This document shows positions 12,139 through 24,949 of a stretch of DNA of 64,000 nt, in pieces. The notes under the pieces were generated by a model, which saw only the letters and a program-made list of their open reading frames with translations, made no database searches and had not been told where the DNA came from. The first letter of the stretch is position 1. Every line of letters starts with the position of its first letter. The position numbers and the translations under genes are program-made. The stretch spans positions 1,483,527 to 1,547,526 of the forward strand of contig NW_004454210.1 of assembly GCF_000283155.1 (NCBI RefSeq), in the 5' to 3' direction. The DNA comes from Ceratotherium simum simum. Its lineage: Eukaryota > Chordata > Mammalia > Perissodactyla > Rhinocerotidae.

Positions 12139-12354
12139 ATCAGTATTGATTGTGGATATTTTTTAGTGTTTAGGGGCCACTCATTTCTTTTTTGTATGTT
12201 TATAGAATGTTTATATTTTATTCAGGTAAATACTTCTTTGTCTGATATGTGTTTATGATATTTTCTTAGTTTATTGGCTTTTTAACTATGTTTCTTTTAT
12301 TTTGATTTGTAGAAATTACAAAATTCCTTTGTGAGCCAATCTGTCACTTTTCCC

Positions 12355-13090
12355 TAATATATTTTTTAAGTTTATTTTGCATATATTATAATGTGCAAAT
12401 TTTAAGTGTATAACTTCATGGGTTTTAGCATATGTATACACTTATGTAAGTACCACCCAGATGAGGAAATAGAACATTTCTCTCTCCCAAGGAAGTTCCC
12501 TTTTGCCCATTCCAGTCATTATTAGCCGCCTTCTCCCCCTAACGTGTAAACTTTTATAATTTCTGTCACCATAGATAAGTTTTTTCTGTTCTTGAAGTTC
12601 GCGTACATGTAATCATATAGCGTGAGCTCTTTTGTGTCTAGCTTCTTTCCCTCGATGTAATGTTCTTGAGATCCATGTATGTTGTTGCATGTACCGGTAG
12701 TTTGTTCCTTTTTATTGTGGGGTAGTTTTCCATTTTATGAATATTGATGGACATTTGAGTTGTTTCTAGTTTGGGACTTAGAGTCAATAAGCTACTGTGA
12801 CATTCTTATACAAGTATTTTTAATGGACCTAGATGTTCTTTTCTCTTGAGAAAGTATGTAGGACTGGAATATTCTATATATCTTTTTGTTATTGATTTCT
12901 AGATTTCCATTGGAGTCAGATAATATATCCAGTAGATTTCAACACTTGGAAATTTATGGAGATTTTCTTTGTAGTCCAGCATATAGTATAATTTGGTAAA
13001 CGTCCAATGTGCACTTGAAGAGAATGTATATTCTGCAGTTGTTAAAGTGTCTATAAATGACAATTGGATTTGCCAGTACTTTCAGATTTG
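12355..13090 (-). repeat. Old L1 fragments, antisense
   Basis: 12355-12830 has the antisense pattern of an old L1 3' region (TGTATAACTTCATGGGTTTT, CCACCCAGATGAGGAAATAG, TTTTTATTGTGGGGTAGTTT). 12840-13090 resembles the antisense ORF2 endonuclease region (AGAATGTATATTCTGCAGTT). Both are diverged and without coding capacity. Confidence 0.6.
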
Positions 13091-13952
13091 GTTCTAACAG
13101 TATGTAGAGAAAATATGTAAGATAATTATATTGTAAATGGAGAACAGTAAAGGTATAAAGGGAAGTAAAGTTTCTGTCCTTCCCTGGAACTGGTAAAATG
13201 ACAATACCAGTAGCCTATGGTAAGTTATATATATATAATGTAGTACCACCAAAACTGTTGTACAAAGAGATACACTCCAAAACACTATAGATAAATAAAA
13301 ATGGGATTCTAAATAATATTCAAGTAACCCTCAGGAAGTCGGGAAAAAGAAACTAAAAAAAAGAAGAACAAACATAAAACGTAAAATAAAATGACAGACA
13401 TAAGCCCTAACATATAAATAATTGCATTGGATGCAGATTTTCTAAATACACCAATAAAAAGCAGATATTGGCAGAATGGATTAACAAACATGACCCAACT
13501 ATATGCTGTCTATAAGAAAATCACTTCAAATATAATGATATAGTCTGATTGAAAGTAAAAAGGATGAGCAAAAAAGGACATCATGAAAACTTTGATCAAA
13601 GAAAAGTAGAATTGGCAATATTAATAGCAATGAAGTAGACATCAGAACAAAAAGGTTACCAGAGACAGAACTACATTATATAATGATAAAAGAATCAATC
13701 CACCAAGAAGAACTACAATCCTAGATGAGTATACCTCAAACAACAGAGCTGCTAAATTGTGAAGTAAAAACTGATAGAACTGAAAGGAGAAGCAGATCTC
13801 CAATGAAAGTTGGAGACTTCAAAACTCCTTTTTCAATAATTGATAGAACAGCTAGACAGAAGATCATCAAGAGTATAGAAGAACTCAACAACACATCAAC
13901 CAACAGGATGATAAATAGACATTTATAGAACACTGTGCCCAACACATTCTTT

Positions 13953-14145
13953 TTTCTATTTTGTTTTTGCTCAGGAAGATTCCCTCTGAGCTAACATCTG
14001 CAGCCAATCTTCCTCTTTTTGTATGTGAGCCGCCACTACAGCATGGCCACTAACAGATGAGTGGTGTAGGTCCACGCCCAGGAACCGAACCCGGGCCGCT
14101 GAAGCCGAGTGCACCAAACTTAACCACTAGGCCACCAGGGCTGAC
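13953..14145 (-). repeat. ERE-type SINE, antisense
   Basis: GAGCTAACATCTGCAGCCAA, TCTTCCTCTTTTTGTATGTG, GAACCGAACCCGGGCCGCTG and TTAACCACTAGGCCACCAGG. Duplication CCAACACATTCTTT at 13939-13952 and 14146-14159. It is inserted inside the L1 remnant. Confidence 0.92.
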
Positions 14146-15827
14146 CCAACACATTCTTTGTAAGCATCCACAAAACATATACCAAGTTAGACCATATCCT
14201 GGGCCATAAAATAAGCCTCAACAAAGTTTGAAATCACATACAGACCTTAATGAAATCAGACTATAAATCAATAACAGAAATATAGCAGGAAAATCTGAAA
14301 CCACTTTGAAACTAAATAACACACTTGTATATAGTGTCTAGATCAAAGAGGAAGTCTCAAAGGAAATAAAAATATATATTGAACTGAATGAAAATGAAAA
14401 TTTTGGGGATACAGCTAACGCAGTGTTGAGAGGGAAATTTATAGTGCTAAATTGCACACATTAGAAAAGAGGAAAAGTCTCAAGCCAATAATGTAAACTC
14501 TCACCTCAAAAACCTAGAAAAAGAAAGTCAAAATAAACCCAAAGCAAACAGAATGAAGGAAATTATAATAATAATAACAGAAATCAATGAAACTGAAAAT
14601 GGGAAAACAATAGAGAAAATCAATGAAAGAAAGAGCTGGCTTTTAAAAAAACTGATAAAATGGAGAAACTCTAGCAAGACCAATAAAGAAAAAAAGAGAG
14701 AAGAAACAAATTATCAATATCAGGAATAAAACAAGGGATATCAAGGATAACACTATAGACACTACAGATACCAAAAGGATAATAAGGGAATACTATGAAC
14801 AGCTCTACACACATAAATTTGACAACTTATAAAACATCGACCAATTACTTGAAAAATGCTAACTGCCACAATTCACCTAATATGAAATTGATAATTTGAC
14901 CAGCCCTGTGACTGTGAAGGAAATTGAATTCATAATTTAAAAACTCTCCCCTTAAATCTCCAGGCCCAAGTCGTTTCATTGGAGAATTTTACCAAAATTT
15001 TATAGAAGAATTAACACCAATTCTACATGGTTTCTTCCATTGTAAAGAAGTAGAGAGAGCACTTTCCAATTCATTTTATGAAGCTAGTAATAATACCCTG
15101 ATACCAAAACCAGAGAAAGATAGTACAAAAAAGAAAACTACAGACTATTATGACTCATGAATATAGATGTACAATTTCTTAAGAAAATATTATTAAGCAG
15201 AATTTAGTAATATATAAAGAGAATATAAGACCAAGTAAGGTTTATTTCAGGGATGTAAGGTTGATTCAATATTTAAAAATCAGTCAGTGTAATCTACCAC
15301 ATTAGTAGTCTAAAGAAAAATCACATAATCATATCAATTGATGCAGAAAAAAGCATTTGACAAAATTCAAACCCATTCATGATTTTAAAAAAACCCACAA
15401 AAACCCACCTCAGGTGGATAAAGAGCATATACAAAAACCTACAGCTAACTTTATTTTTAAGTGTGAAAGACTGAATGTTTTTCCCCTAAGATCAGGAACA
15501 AAGCAAGAAAATGTGCTCTCACCACTCTTATTCAATATAATACTGGAAGTTCTAGCTAGTGTAGTAAGACAAGAAAAGGAGATAAAGGGAACACAGATTG
15601 GAAAGGAAGAAATATAACTGTCCCTATTGGCAAATAACAAGATTGTTTATGTTTAAAATACCAAAGAATCAAGATAAAACCGCCTGATAATAATAAGTGA
15701 ATATAGCAAGGTGGCAGATACAAGATACACAAAAATCAGTTGTATTCCTATATACTAGTAATGAATATTATAGATACCAAAATTAAAAATACAGCACTCT
15801 TTATGATCACTTAAAAAAAAGATATGT

Positions 15828-16077
15828 GGGGCCACCCTGGTAGTGTAGTGGTTAAGTTCACACGCTCTGTTTCAGTGGCCTGAGGTTCGCAGGTTCAGAT
15901 CCTGGGCGTGGACCTACACACCACTTATCAAACCATGCTGCAGCAGGTGTCCCATATATAAAGTAGAGGAGGCTGGGCACAGATGTTAGCCCAGGGCTGA
16001 TCTTCCTCAGCAAAAAGAGGAGGATTGGCAATGGATGTTAGCTCAGGGCTCATCTTCCTCACCAAAAAAAAAAAAAG
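15828..16077 (+). repeat. ERE-type SINE, sense
   Basis: GGGGCCACCCTGGTAGTGTA, GGTTCGCAGGTTCAGATCC, AAACCATGCTGCAGCAGG, GTTAGCCCAGGGCTGATC, GATGTTAGCTCAGGGCTCAT and an A13 tail. It is inserted inside the L1 remnant; the target duplication is blurred by A-rich flanks. Confidence 0.9.
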
Positions 16078-16880
16078 GAAATCTAAAAAAAAATGTGGGA
16101 TTTGTATGCTGAAAGCTCCCAAATGCTGATGGATGAAATCAACAAAGATGTAAATACATGGAAAGACATACTGTGTTCATGGATTGGAAGACTGAACACA
16201 GTAAAGATAGCAGTTTTTCCAAAGTTGATGTACAGATTTAATGAAATTCCTATCAAAATCCCAGCAAGATTTTTGTACATATGGACAAAATTATTCTAAA
16301 ATAGCTCAGGTATTTTCTATACATGAATGTTGATAGCAGCTTCATTCATAATAGCCCCAAACTGGAAACAACCCTAACGTCTCTCGGTAGATGAATGGTT
16401 AAACAAATTTGGCACATTTATACCATACCATGGAATATTACTCAGCAATATAAAGGAAAGAACTATTGATATATGTAACAACCTGGATGAGTCTCCACAG
16501 ATTTATATTGAGTGAAATAAGCCAACCTCAAAAGATTACGTACTGTAAAATTCTGTTTATGTAACATTCTTAAAATGACAAAATTATAGAAACAGAGAAC
16601 GATTAGTGCTTGCCAAAAGTTAAGTAGGGGATAAGGATGGAGGGAAGTGGGTATAAAAAGGAAACTTGAGGGATCCTTGTAGTTTTGGAAATGTGCGCCT
16701 TGACTGTATCAATGTCAATATCCTGGTTGTGATACTATGCTATATGTTCCTCACATGCTTACCATTGGAGAAACTGGGTAAAGGCACAATGGGATCTGTC
16801 TCTATTATTTCTTATAACTGCATATAATTGAATCTACAATTCTCTCATAATAAAAAGTTTAATTAAAAAAATTGATATTG

Positions 16881-19800
16881 GAACAAATTTTATTCAACTT
16901 TAGTTTTTTCTTGTAACCTGTATTCTTGTATTTTTTACCAATTATCAACCTAATATTTGTTCACTTTGTCTGTTTTTAGATAGTCTGCCTATTTTTCTGA
17001 ACATCTGAAGTTCAGTGTAACAGATTTCTTTAGTCTTAGATTCTACGTTTGTCTGTTTCTGTATAACACCTGTTAATGGGGGAAAAAAGCATAGATTTAT
17101 TTATACAAAATTTGCCCAATCCTCATTTAACTATATAAAGGGCTGTTTTTTGGGTGTGTGGCAAATTTAATTTTGAAATGCATGGGGCATCCATGTGTCT
17201 TTAATAAAACAGCTATTACATACATTTATATATCATAAAAATAATGTGTATAGCTTTTTCCATTTATAAAGTACTTTGACTGAGCCTCAGGTTTTTTGCT
17301 TTTCCTGGCATTGACTTCCTTTATATACATGGGAAGTCACATAAAAGCTATATGTCTAGTTCTTTTTGTATAAAATCTTATACCATACCCTCTGTTAAGC
17401 CAGTACTTTCCATCGCGAAGACTGTTAACGTCTCATTGCTGTCATCTCCATGAAGTGCTTGTGTGTAACAACTGTGACACGATGGTATTATTTTTATTTA
17501 CATTTTTAGATGCCATATTTTCCTATTAGCTCCTTAGTAGTTGTTCAGAGGCCCTATTAATTTTGGCAACATGAAACAGTTTAAGAGATTTGCCTAGGAA
17601 ATTTTAAACTTCCAAATTGTGAAGCACTTGAGCAGTTTTAAAAATTGACAGGTGTAAATTAGAAGAGATTTTCCTTAAAAATTGGCAAGTGTGAAATTGG
17701 GCAGTTGAATAGTACATTTGGAAATCTACCAACTTTGGGAAGCGTTCTTTGGAGAAAATGTAGAAAACCTAATTTTTTAACTCTAATTAAAGAGATGACT
17801 CTCCTTGTTTGTCATGTGTAGACACTCAATTCTCTAAGAATTTTTGGTGTTCCATTGTTGGACAATTAATTTGGTTTATTTCTTTGCTCGCATATTCTTA
17901 CTAGTCCCTGGTATTGTAAGGGACCACTGAATAAAATGATGGACTTAGGGGGCTATCATCTAAATCATAGTGCCTTTTTTCTTAATATTAAAATAAATTG
18001 CATTTCAATTATTTTATTTTAAAAGCTATGTCACATTAAAATTCTCTCTAATTGTCTACAAGTTGATTAAATCATATTATGATTATATTATAATATATAA
18101 TTTGCACATTAGGTACACATTCTATGCAGATTATTCACATTAGGGTTTCCCTAACAAAAGGGACACATCTTAAAAGTGAAATCCAAATCTTTCTCTGATC
18201 AATTACCTTAATCATAGAGGAAGTCTGGGTTTTTGTTTTAGCCAGGTAGGTAGGTTGTAATTTTAAGCAGTTTTGTTTGCTAAGCATGATTAAGACACCG
18301 TTCCCTTTGAGGTTTACCCTTTCGCTTCTAAGGTACAACTGTTTATCATCTTGGGTCAAAGGTTATAAAAAGTAGTCATCAATTAAAGCTTTATTGGTTG
18401 TAATTGGTAATGCTATGAAAGGAGCCAGCCAAACTGAATCTGATAATAAAAGACTCTTTGTTAAAATATTTAATAAATTAACACTCTCTCTTGGAAGGGG
18501 GAAGCTAATTACAAAGCCCAAGATTGTTAATCATAATGTTTACTTTCTTCAAAAGCACAGACTCAACTACTCCATAATCATTAGACATCAGATTTCTTTC
18601 TTTTTCTTTTTTAAATCCTGCAGACTCTGTCATTCCCAGAGGGGATGTTCTTTTCTATGGCTCAGGCTTGGGATATGGCAGAAGGAGGAAATGCCAAGAC
18701 AAACATAAGTTATAAGGGCCATCTTAAAAATAAACAGAACTCTGTTAGAACGTCACACTGCCTTTGCTGTCTTCAAAAAGGGTCAGAAGTTTATGTAGAT
18801 TTATTCTGTAGGCTAATTGAGAGATATCAAGAATTAGGGCATTTGGAAAGTAATTTTTTTTAAATAATAAATTATCTACCAGAGCAATTATCCTTTCCCC
18901 ATACCTAGGGCTTTTTGGTTTTTTTTTCTTTTTTTGAGATGTTTTGACAGTGTTGTGGCTCTTGAATTTTAGATATTTTTCAAAGCGCTAATATAGGTAA
19001 CCGAAGCTGTGATACATACCACCTCCACAACTCTTGAATGACCTTGCCATGGGAACTCGCTGAATGGGCTTTTACATCTGGGAATCAAATGTTTCTAGAT
19101 TTAAGCAATAGGGGGCATCTTGGGTTTGTTCTTTACACATGTTTCTGTAGTCTGATCTTTAGGGCAGTTCTAATGAAAGAAAATCCTGCTTTGGGCCTGC
19201 TGTGTAAATTAGCCATATGGTGAAGTGTAATATCCCGCTGAACGTCATTATGGGGCCCTATGAAAAGTGCTCCCCTTTTCACATGGAAGCAAATTAAAAT
19301 GGCTCTTTCAGGTTTTTTTTTCTTTTTTTTTTTTTAAAACTCTGAATAAACCTGTCTTCACTTGGATGCCGGGACAGTTAAAAGGGAGCTCTCCAGCTGC
19401 AGTCAGGGTGGTGAAATTACAGGCTTTGCCCAAGACCAAATGAAAATATTACTTCCTGTAGGCAAAGCCGGAAGAACAATGGTGTGTGCTTCCCTCCTTC
19501 CATTTCCCTCTCTTGTGCTTTGTGTACTTGTCCTTAGCTGCTTCTCAATCCGAGGGTTAATTTTCTATTATTGTGATGGATGAGAAGGATTTAGCTCACT
19601 CTCCAGTAGACCTCAGGGCAGTCTGCCAGGAAAGACTAGTAGAGCTGAAGTGGTGGATGAAGAGCTGTTTAGCCAAATAATGGCACGTACATATTTAATA
19701 AAGAGGAGAGAAGGATCTGTCCTTCTTTGCCTGTTGTGTAGACGTTCTGCCCATATGAAATAGTATTATACCAGCGTAAGTTGTTTTTTTCTTCTATAAA

Positions 19801-22020
19801 ACTAGACATGTAGATGTCATTAATGTTTGGAGGCATGGGGTCAGTAATTGTATGAAATGTTCAGGGTGTTTGTGTGCATGGTCTACTACATTGTTACCTT
19901 TATGAAGAAAAAGAAACCCATGGAAAGGTCTTTCATCTGGCCTTCTCTTCCTCCTCCAAGAGCAAGGATCACATGATCCTGACTATTTTGATTACTGGTG
20001 CACATTTGTAACCCATAGCAGCTAAAATTTGACATTTGAGCTTTGGTAGCAGTAAATTTTACCAGTTTTACAGACAAAAACAAAAAGCCTCACTCATTTG
20101 CCCACATGGAGTGGCAATACTGTTTATGTTTCCTATGTTTATATCCAGACAAGTGTCTAGACACATGGAGAATTCAAAGTTGTCACTTGTGTTTTTATTT
20201 TTATTTTTAAACATTTATTCAAAGCCCACGTTGGTTCCAGCATTTGTATGACAATTTATAGCATGTGTTTGAAGAAAGGGAGTTGGAACAATGTTGTGCA
20301 GTAAAAGTGGATCGTACTAAGTTATGATGTTTGAGAAAAGATTTTTGCATGCAAAAGTCAGTGAAAAGAGTATGTACAATATGATCCTATTTATGTGTGT
20401 GTGTGTATGTGAAATATCTGTCTATTTAGAACAGAAAAACGTCTGTAAGAGAGTACACCAAAGAGTAAACAGTAGTTATCTCTAGGTAATGGGTATTTTC
20501 TCTCTTTGCCTGATCTACATTGTCTGATTTTTCTAAAAGTCACATATCTTACTTTTGTAATTAATAATAATTTAAGAAGAGATAGACAATGTAGAAAACA
20601 CAGCTAAAAGCAAAAGATTAAAAAAAACCAACTACTATTTTCAGCATAGCCTGAGAAGTGAGTTATTTCCTGATAAAATCTAGTGCTAGGATTAATGGTT
20701 AGACTTAGGGAATCGGCAGTGGCTTTTGAAGCATCTGACTATTAGCATCCTTCTCCAAGTTTATCATATGGTGTGATATAATATTTAAATCAAATATGAA
20801 TTTAGAAAATAAAGTACTCACTGAATTGAAGAATAGCTTAATAGAGCTTGGAGAATATTTCTTTCTCTTGTTTAGTGTTAAGTAAAAATAGAATTTGTTC
20901 TGTGATCATTTAGCTCTTCTTATGTAATTATACTCTATAAGTGAATGATAAATTTGTTGTGGAGATTTCTTTATAATAATAATATAAGCTCTAGTATTTA
21001 GGTTAAATTTAAAATGAGATGTACACACTTAACATAGAAAATATTAAGAAAAGCCTTTTTTGGCTTCTAAGTCCTTCTTAACTTTTATTAAAATACTTTA
21101 GAAGCATAAATGTGTGAAAACTTACAACACCATTGATAAATAAGGTTGGTAATTAACATTACATTGTCTGAATTTAAATAAAATTTTCTCTAACTTCAGA
21201 GCTGATTGAATGGATTGAGAAATCTAGTTGTTGAGTGATGTGTGTTTTGCTGCCATAAACAGAGCAAACTTTAAAAGTCAGAAGACGCTTTATCCGTTTT
21301 CCATGTATGCCTTCTGGCTTGAAAATGCAATCCTGAATTGGTGAAGACATTTGTTGTCCACCCCTGTATTGCGTGGATTCTCCTTTTTAAGGCTGTCAGA
21401 GTGTGGGGTAAGAGGGAAAGAGGGACTTTTGGTGGCAGGACAGTTTATCCTGTGCTGGAAAATACTCAAAGTGTTAGTACTGTACAAGAGCACAGATAGG
21501 AAGACCCTATATTATTGTGGTTTTAATTCACTTTAAAAAGTTCAGAGAGGTAAACACTGGGAACTGTGTGGTAGGAGACTGTTTGGCCATATTTCATGTG
21601 CACTTAGTAGGCCAGTTGCTTGCTAGACACTGGAAACAGTTTGTGGATTGCCTTTGAAACAGCTGTGGACCTGGGCACATCAACCTACTATGAATTGCCA
21701 CTTCCATAAGGATATTAGATCTGTAGCCAGATGAATGGTGAGTGGGCCAAAAGCAAACCACAAACCAAGCCTGGAAGAAAGTACTGGTCCAGAAAGAGCT
21801 CCTGTTGTTCAAAATAGAGCAACTGGGAAAATGAAACAATACAAAACAAAATATGAGATCTGAAAAAACATACTGAATAAAATGGGACAAGGAACATCAT
21901 CCTAAAAATTAAGAGGAAACGTGATTCTAAAAATGATTGTCTACAGGAACCGAAAGGAAATTTTAGAAAATTGTTTGGTATGAAGAAGGCATAACCTCTA
22001 TGAAACAAGAGCAAAAATCT
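16881..22020. other. Repeat-poor intronic block of about 5 kb
   Basis: The longest stretch in the window without an ERE, L1, LTR or clear MIR. A weak old-repeat resemblance exists only near 20320-20580 (TATGTACAATATGATCCTAT, followed by TAGTTATCTCTAGGTAATGG). No exon was recognised. Parts such as 17930-19650 have the balanced, low-redundancy composition often seen in conserved non-coding sequence, but conservation cannot be judged from one genome. Confidence 0.45.
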
Positions 22021-22282
22021 TTTAATTAATTAATTAATTAATTAATTTTTTTGGTGAGGAAGATTAGCCCTGAGCTAACATCTGTTGCCAATCCTCCTCT
22101 TTTTGCTGAGGAAGATTGGCCCTGGGCTTGTGCCCATCTTCCTCTACTTTATATGTGAGATGCCTGCCACAGCCTGGCTTGATAAGCGGTGTGTATGTCC
22201 ACTCTTGGGATCCGAACCCATGAACCCCAGGCTGCCAAAGCGGAGCGTGCAAACTTAACTGCTATGCCACCGGGCCGGCCCC
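22021..22282 (-). repeat. ERE-type SINE, antisense, with (TTAA)n tail
   Basis: It starts with a (TTAA)n tail (22021-22046), then GTGAGGAAGATTAGCCCTGA, GCTAACATCTGTTGCCAATC, GGATCCGAACCCATGAACC and CACCGGGCCGGCCCC. The flanks (GAGCAAAAATCTT and GGAATAAAAATCTT) look like a worn target duplication. Confidence 0.9.
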
Positions 22283-22429
22283 AGGAATAAAAATCTTGAA
22301 AAGGATGAATGGAGATAGAAAAACAACAGGATGAGATGAATAGGAATAATTACAAAGAAATGATCATTACAATAGCAGATGAAGTGTAAATATAAAAATG
22401 GAGTCTTAAAAGAAAATATTGATTAATAT

Positions 22430-22740
22430 TTTATTCCTACTTTTAATCATTTATTCAAATAAATGTATATTGAATGCCATTTATGTGCCAAGCAGTGTTC
22501 TATGGGCTGGGAACACAACAATAAACAAGACATACGGGAAACTTGTTGTCGTGGAGGTTGCATCCTAATGAGAGGAGACAAACATTAAACGTAATGTCAG
22601 ATGGAGATATGTGCTATGCAAAGAATTAAATGAGGGTTAGGTATTAGGTAAGACTTTCCATTTTAGATTGAGTAGTAGTAAAATCTTCTCTAAGTAGGTG
22701 ACATTTAAAGTTATATTTTAATAACATTAAAGAGCCAAAT
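22430..22740 (-). repeat. L2 LINE fragment, antisense
   Basis: Antisense L2 3' end: TATATTGAATGCCATTTATG, TGCCAAGCAGTGTTCTATGG, GCTGGGAACACAACAATAAA and GAGAGGAGACAAACATTAAA. Diverged. Confidence 0.6.
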
Positions 22741-22913
22741 ATTTCCTAATTGTTTGTGTCACTTGGGGTTTTTCTGCTAGGTCCTTTTCTAATTTCATTC
22801 TACAGATATTCCTTAGATTATTTCCTTTTCTCCTGGGGCTTTGATTATTATCTCTCTACTAATGATTCTAAAATCCATTATCTTTATCCTAGCGCTTTCT
22901 CCTGAGCTGTAAA

Positions 22914-23006
22914 CCTGCTCCCAAACGCCAAGCACTTGGAAATCAGGAGCACTGTAAACGCTCCTGATCATATGCCTGCTCCCAAACGCCAAGCACTTGG
23001 AAGTCA
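22914..23006. repeat. 32-bp direct repeats flanking a perfect 9-bp hairpin
   Basis: CCTGCTCCCAAACGCCAAGC and the next 12 bases occur at 22914-22945 and again at 22975-23006, with one mismatch. Between them ATCAGGAGC (22942-22950) and its exact reverse complement GCTCCTGAT (22960-22968) enclose a 9-base spacer. No known family is recognised. Confidence 0.75.
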
Positions 23007-23057
23007 CAAACTAAACATGCCCAATACGGAGGTCATTATCATCAGTCTCCCCAAATA

Positions 23058-24680
23058 CAGTCAATTCTTGTCATCCATGGTAGTTATGCTCTATAAAGTC
23101 ACTGGAGACACTGAATTAATGAATACTGAACCATTGCTCCTAGAGGTAATACAGGGTTAGGTTCCTTTGAGCTTCTGATCATAATATTTTCATTAACTAA
23201 TCAACTCATAATCTTGTTTTATGTGTGTTTCTCTTTAATAACTCCTTGTTTAATATATATTGTTGATTCATTGATATTGAATTCATGGCCAACAGCCCTG
23301 TAACTCATGCCTGAATGAAGCTTATCTAAAACACGTATTTTCTCCATAAGGCACATCTTGCCTTCTTGAGTTTAGGAACACTTGACAGTACTTCACTTAT
23401 GTGTTTGGGGGCCATTTTAAATAGCAAAATCACCAAAAAGAAGCACAAAAATGCAAGACATACAGACGGCAAACAGGTACATGAAAAGGAGCTTAACATC
23501 ACTACTCATCAGGGAAATACAAGTCAAATCACAATGAGATATCACCTCACACCTGTTAGAATGGCTATTCTCAAAAAGACAAGAAATAGCAAGTGTTGGC
23601 AAGGATATGGAAAAAAGGGAATCCTTGTGCACTGTTGTTGAGAATGGAAATTGTGCAGCCACTATGGAGAACAGCATGGAGATTCCTCAAAAAATTAAAA
23701 ATAAAATTATCGTCTGATTCAGCAATTCCACTTCTGGGTATTTATCTGAAGAAAACGAAAACACTAACTTGAAAAGATATATGCACCCCCATGTTCATTG
23801 CAGCATTATTTACAATACCTAAGATATGGAAACAACCTAAGTGTCCATCAATGGATGAATGGATGAGGAAAATGTGTTATATATCACAATGGAATATTAT
23901 TCAGCAATAAAAAAGAAGAAAATCTTCCCATTTGCAACAACGTAGATGGACCTTGAGGATATTATACTAAGTGAAATAAATCAGACAAAGACAAATAACA
24001 TATGCTCTCACTTATATGGGGAATCTAAACAAACAAACAAGAAGATCAACTGAACTCATAGATACAGAGAACAGATTAGTGGTTGCCAAAGGTGGGGGGT
24101 GGGCTGTGGGGGAATTGGATGAAAGGGGTCAAAAAGTACAAACTTCTAGTTATAAAATAAATAAGTCCTGGGGATGTAATGTACAGCATGGTGACTATAG
24201 TTAAGAATACTGTATTGTAGATTTGAAAGTTGCAAAGAGAGTAGATCTCAAAAGTTCTCAACACAATAAAAAAAATATTTGTAATTATGTGCGCTGATGG
24301 ATGTTAACTAGACTCACTAGGATGATCATTTCACAATGTACACAAATATTGAATCATGTTGTATGCCTGAAGCCACTATAATGTTATATGTCAATTATAT
24401 CTCAATTAAAAAAAAAAAGCACAAAAGTGCAAAAGACGTGGCACTAGATAGACTGTGAAGAGGATAATTGTTTATAGTATGTGAACTGAAATAAGAAGGC
24501 AGAGTGTTGCCTTGTTAGAAGTCAGCTGGGAACGTGTGCATTGGGCAACTCAAATTTTCACCACTCTACAGATTCGTGAATGACTGTGAAAGTGCCATGA
24601 GTATTGATTTTGAGGTTACAAATAAATTTTAGCTAATAGGCAAATTTGCAAATACGGAATCCATGAATAATAATCGACTG
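23058..24680 (+). mobile_element. TcMar-Tigger-like DNA element, interrupted by an L1
   Basis: Ends CAGTCAATTCTTGTCATCCA and, at the far side, GGAATCCATGAATAATAATC then GACTG form imperfect terminal inverted repeats. TA flanks both ends (23056-23057 and 24681-24682), the target dinucleotide of Tc1/mariner elements. Internal motifs such as GTTAGGTTCCTTTGAGCTTC and ATGCCTGAATGAAGCTTATC resemble a non-autonomous Tigger-group repeat. A 960-bp L1 sits at 23457-24416. Confidence 0.75.
23457..24416 (+). mobile_element. 5'-truncated L1 inserted in the Tigger-like element
   Basis: Sense ORF2 C-terminal region (CATCAGGGAAATACAAGTCA, CCATCAATGGATGAATGGAT, GAATATTATTCAGCAATAAA), 3' UTR and poly-A at about 24408. 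Target duplication: AAGCACAAAAATGCAA at 23441-23456 and AAGCACAAAAGTGCAA at 24417-24432, 16 bp with one mismatch. Not coding. Confidence 0.88.
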
Positions 24681-24949
24681 TATATTCCTTATATTCCTCT
24701 CTTGTGAAATGACACCACCATCAAACTGGTTACCTAGGTTAGAAACCTCACATCAGCCTTCTTTCCTTTCTGTCCTTTACCACCATGTCCAATCAATCAT
24801 CGGCTTGTACCTCCTAAATATATGTCAAATTCTGACTGATCTTTTTGTATCTGATTTTTCCTTTCTTCATTCTATTCGCTACATTACAACTTCCAAATGT
24901 CTAAAACAGTTACCCTTTTCACAGTCTATTTAGTGCCACGTTTTTTTGC

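Larger units (their letters stand above)
13150..16880 (+). repeat. Long L1 (L1M-type) remnant, sense, with two ERE insertions
   Basis: Ordered ORF2 landmarks are visible in sense: endonuclease region (GCTGTCTATAAGAAAATCAC; GTTGGAGACTTCAAAACTCC), AAATTTATAGTGCTAAATTG, reverse-transcriptase region (ATTGATGCAGAAAAAAGCAT), then ORF2 3' part and 3' UTR ending with AATAAAAAGTTTAATTAAAA at about 16850. The frame is broken by many stops. ERE SINEs interrupt it at 13953-14145 and 15828-16077. A middle part of ORF2 is missing near 16300. Confidence 0.8.
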
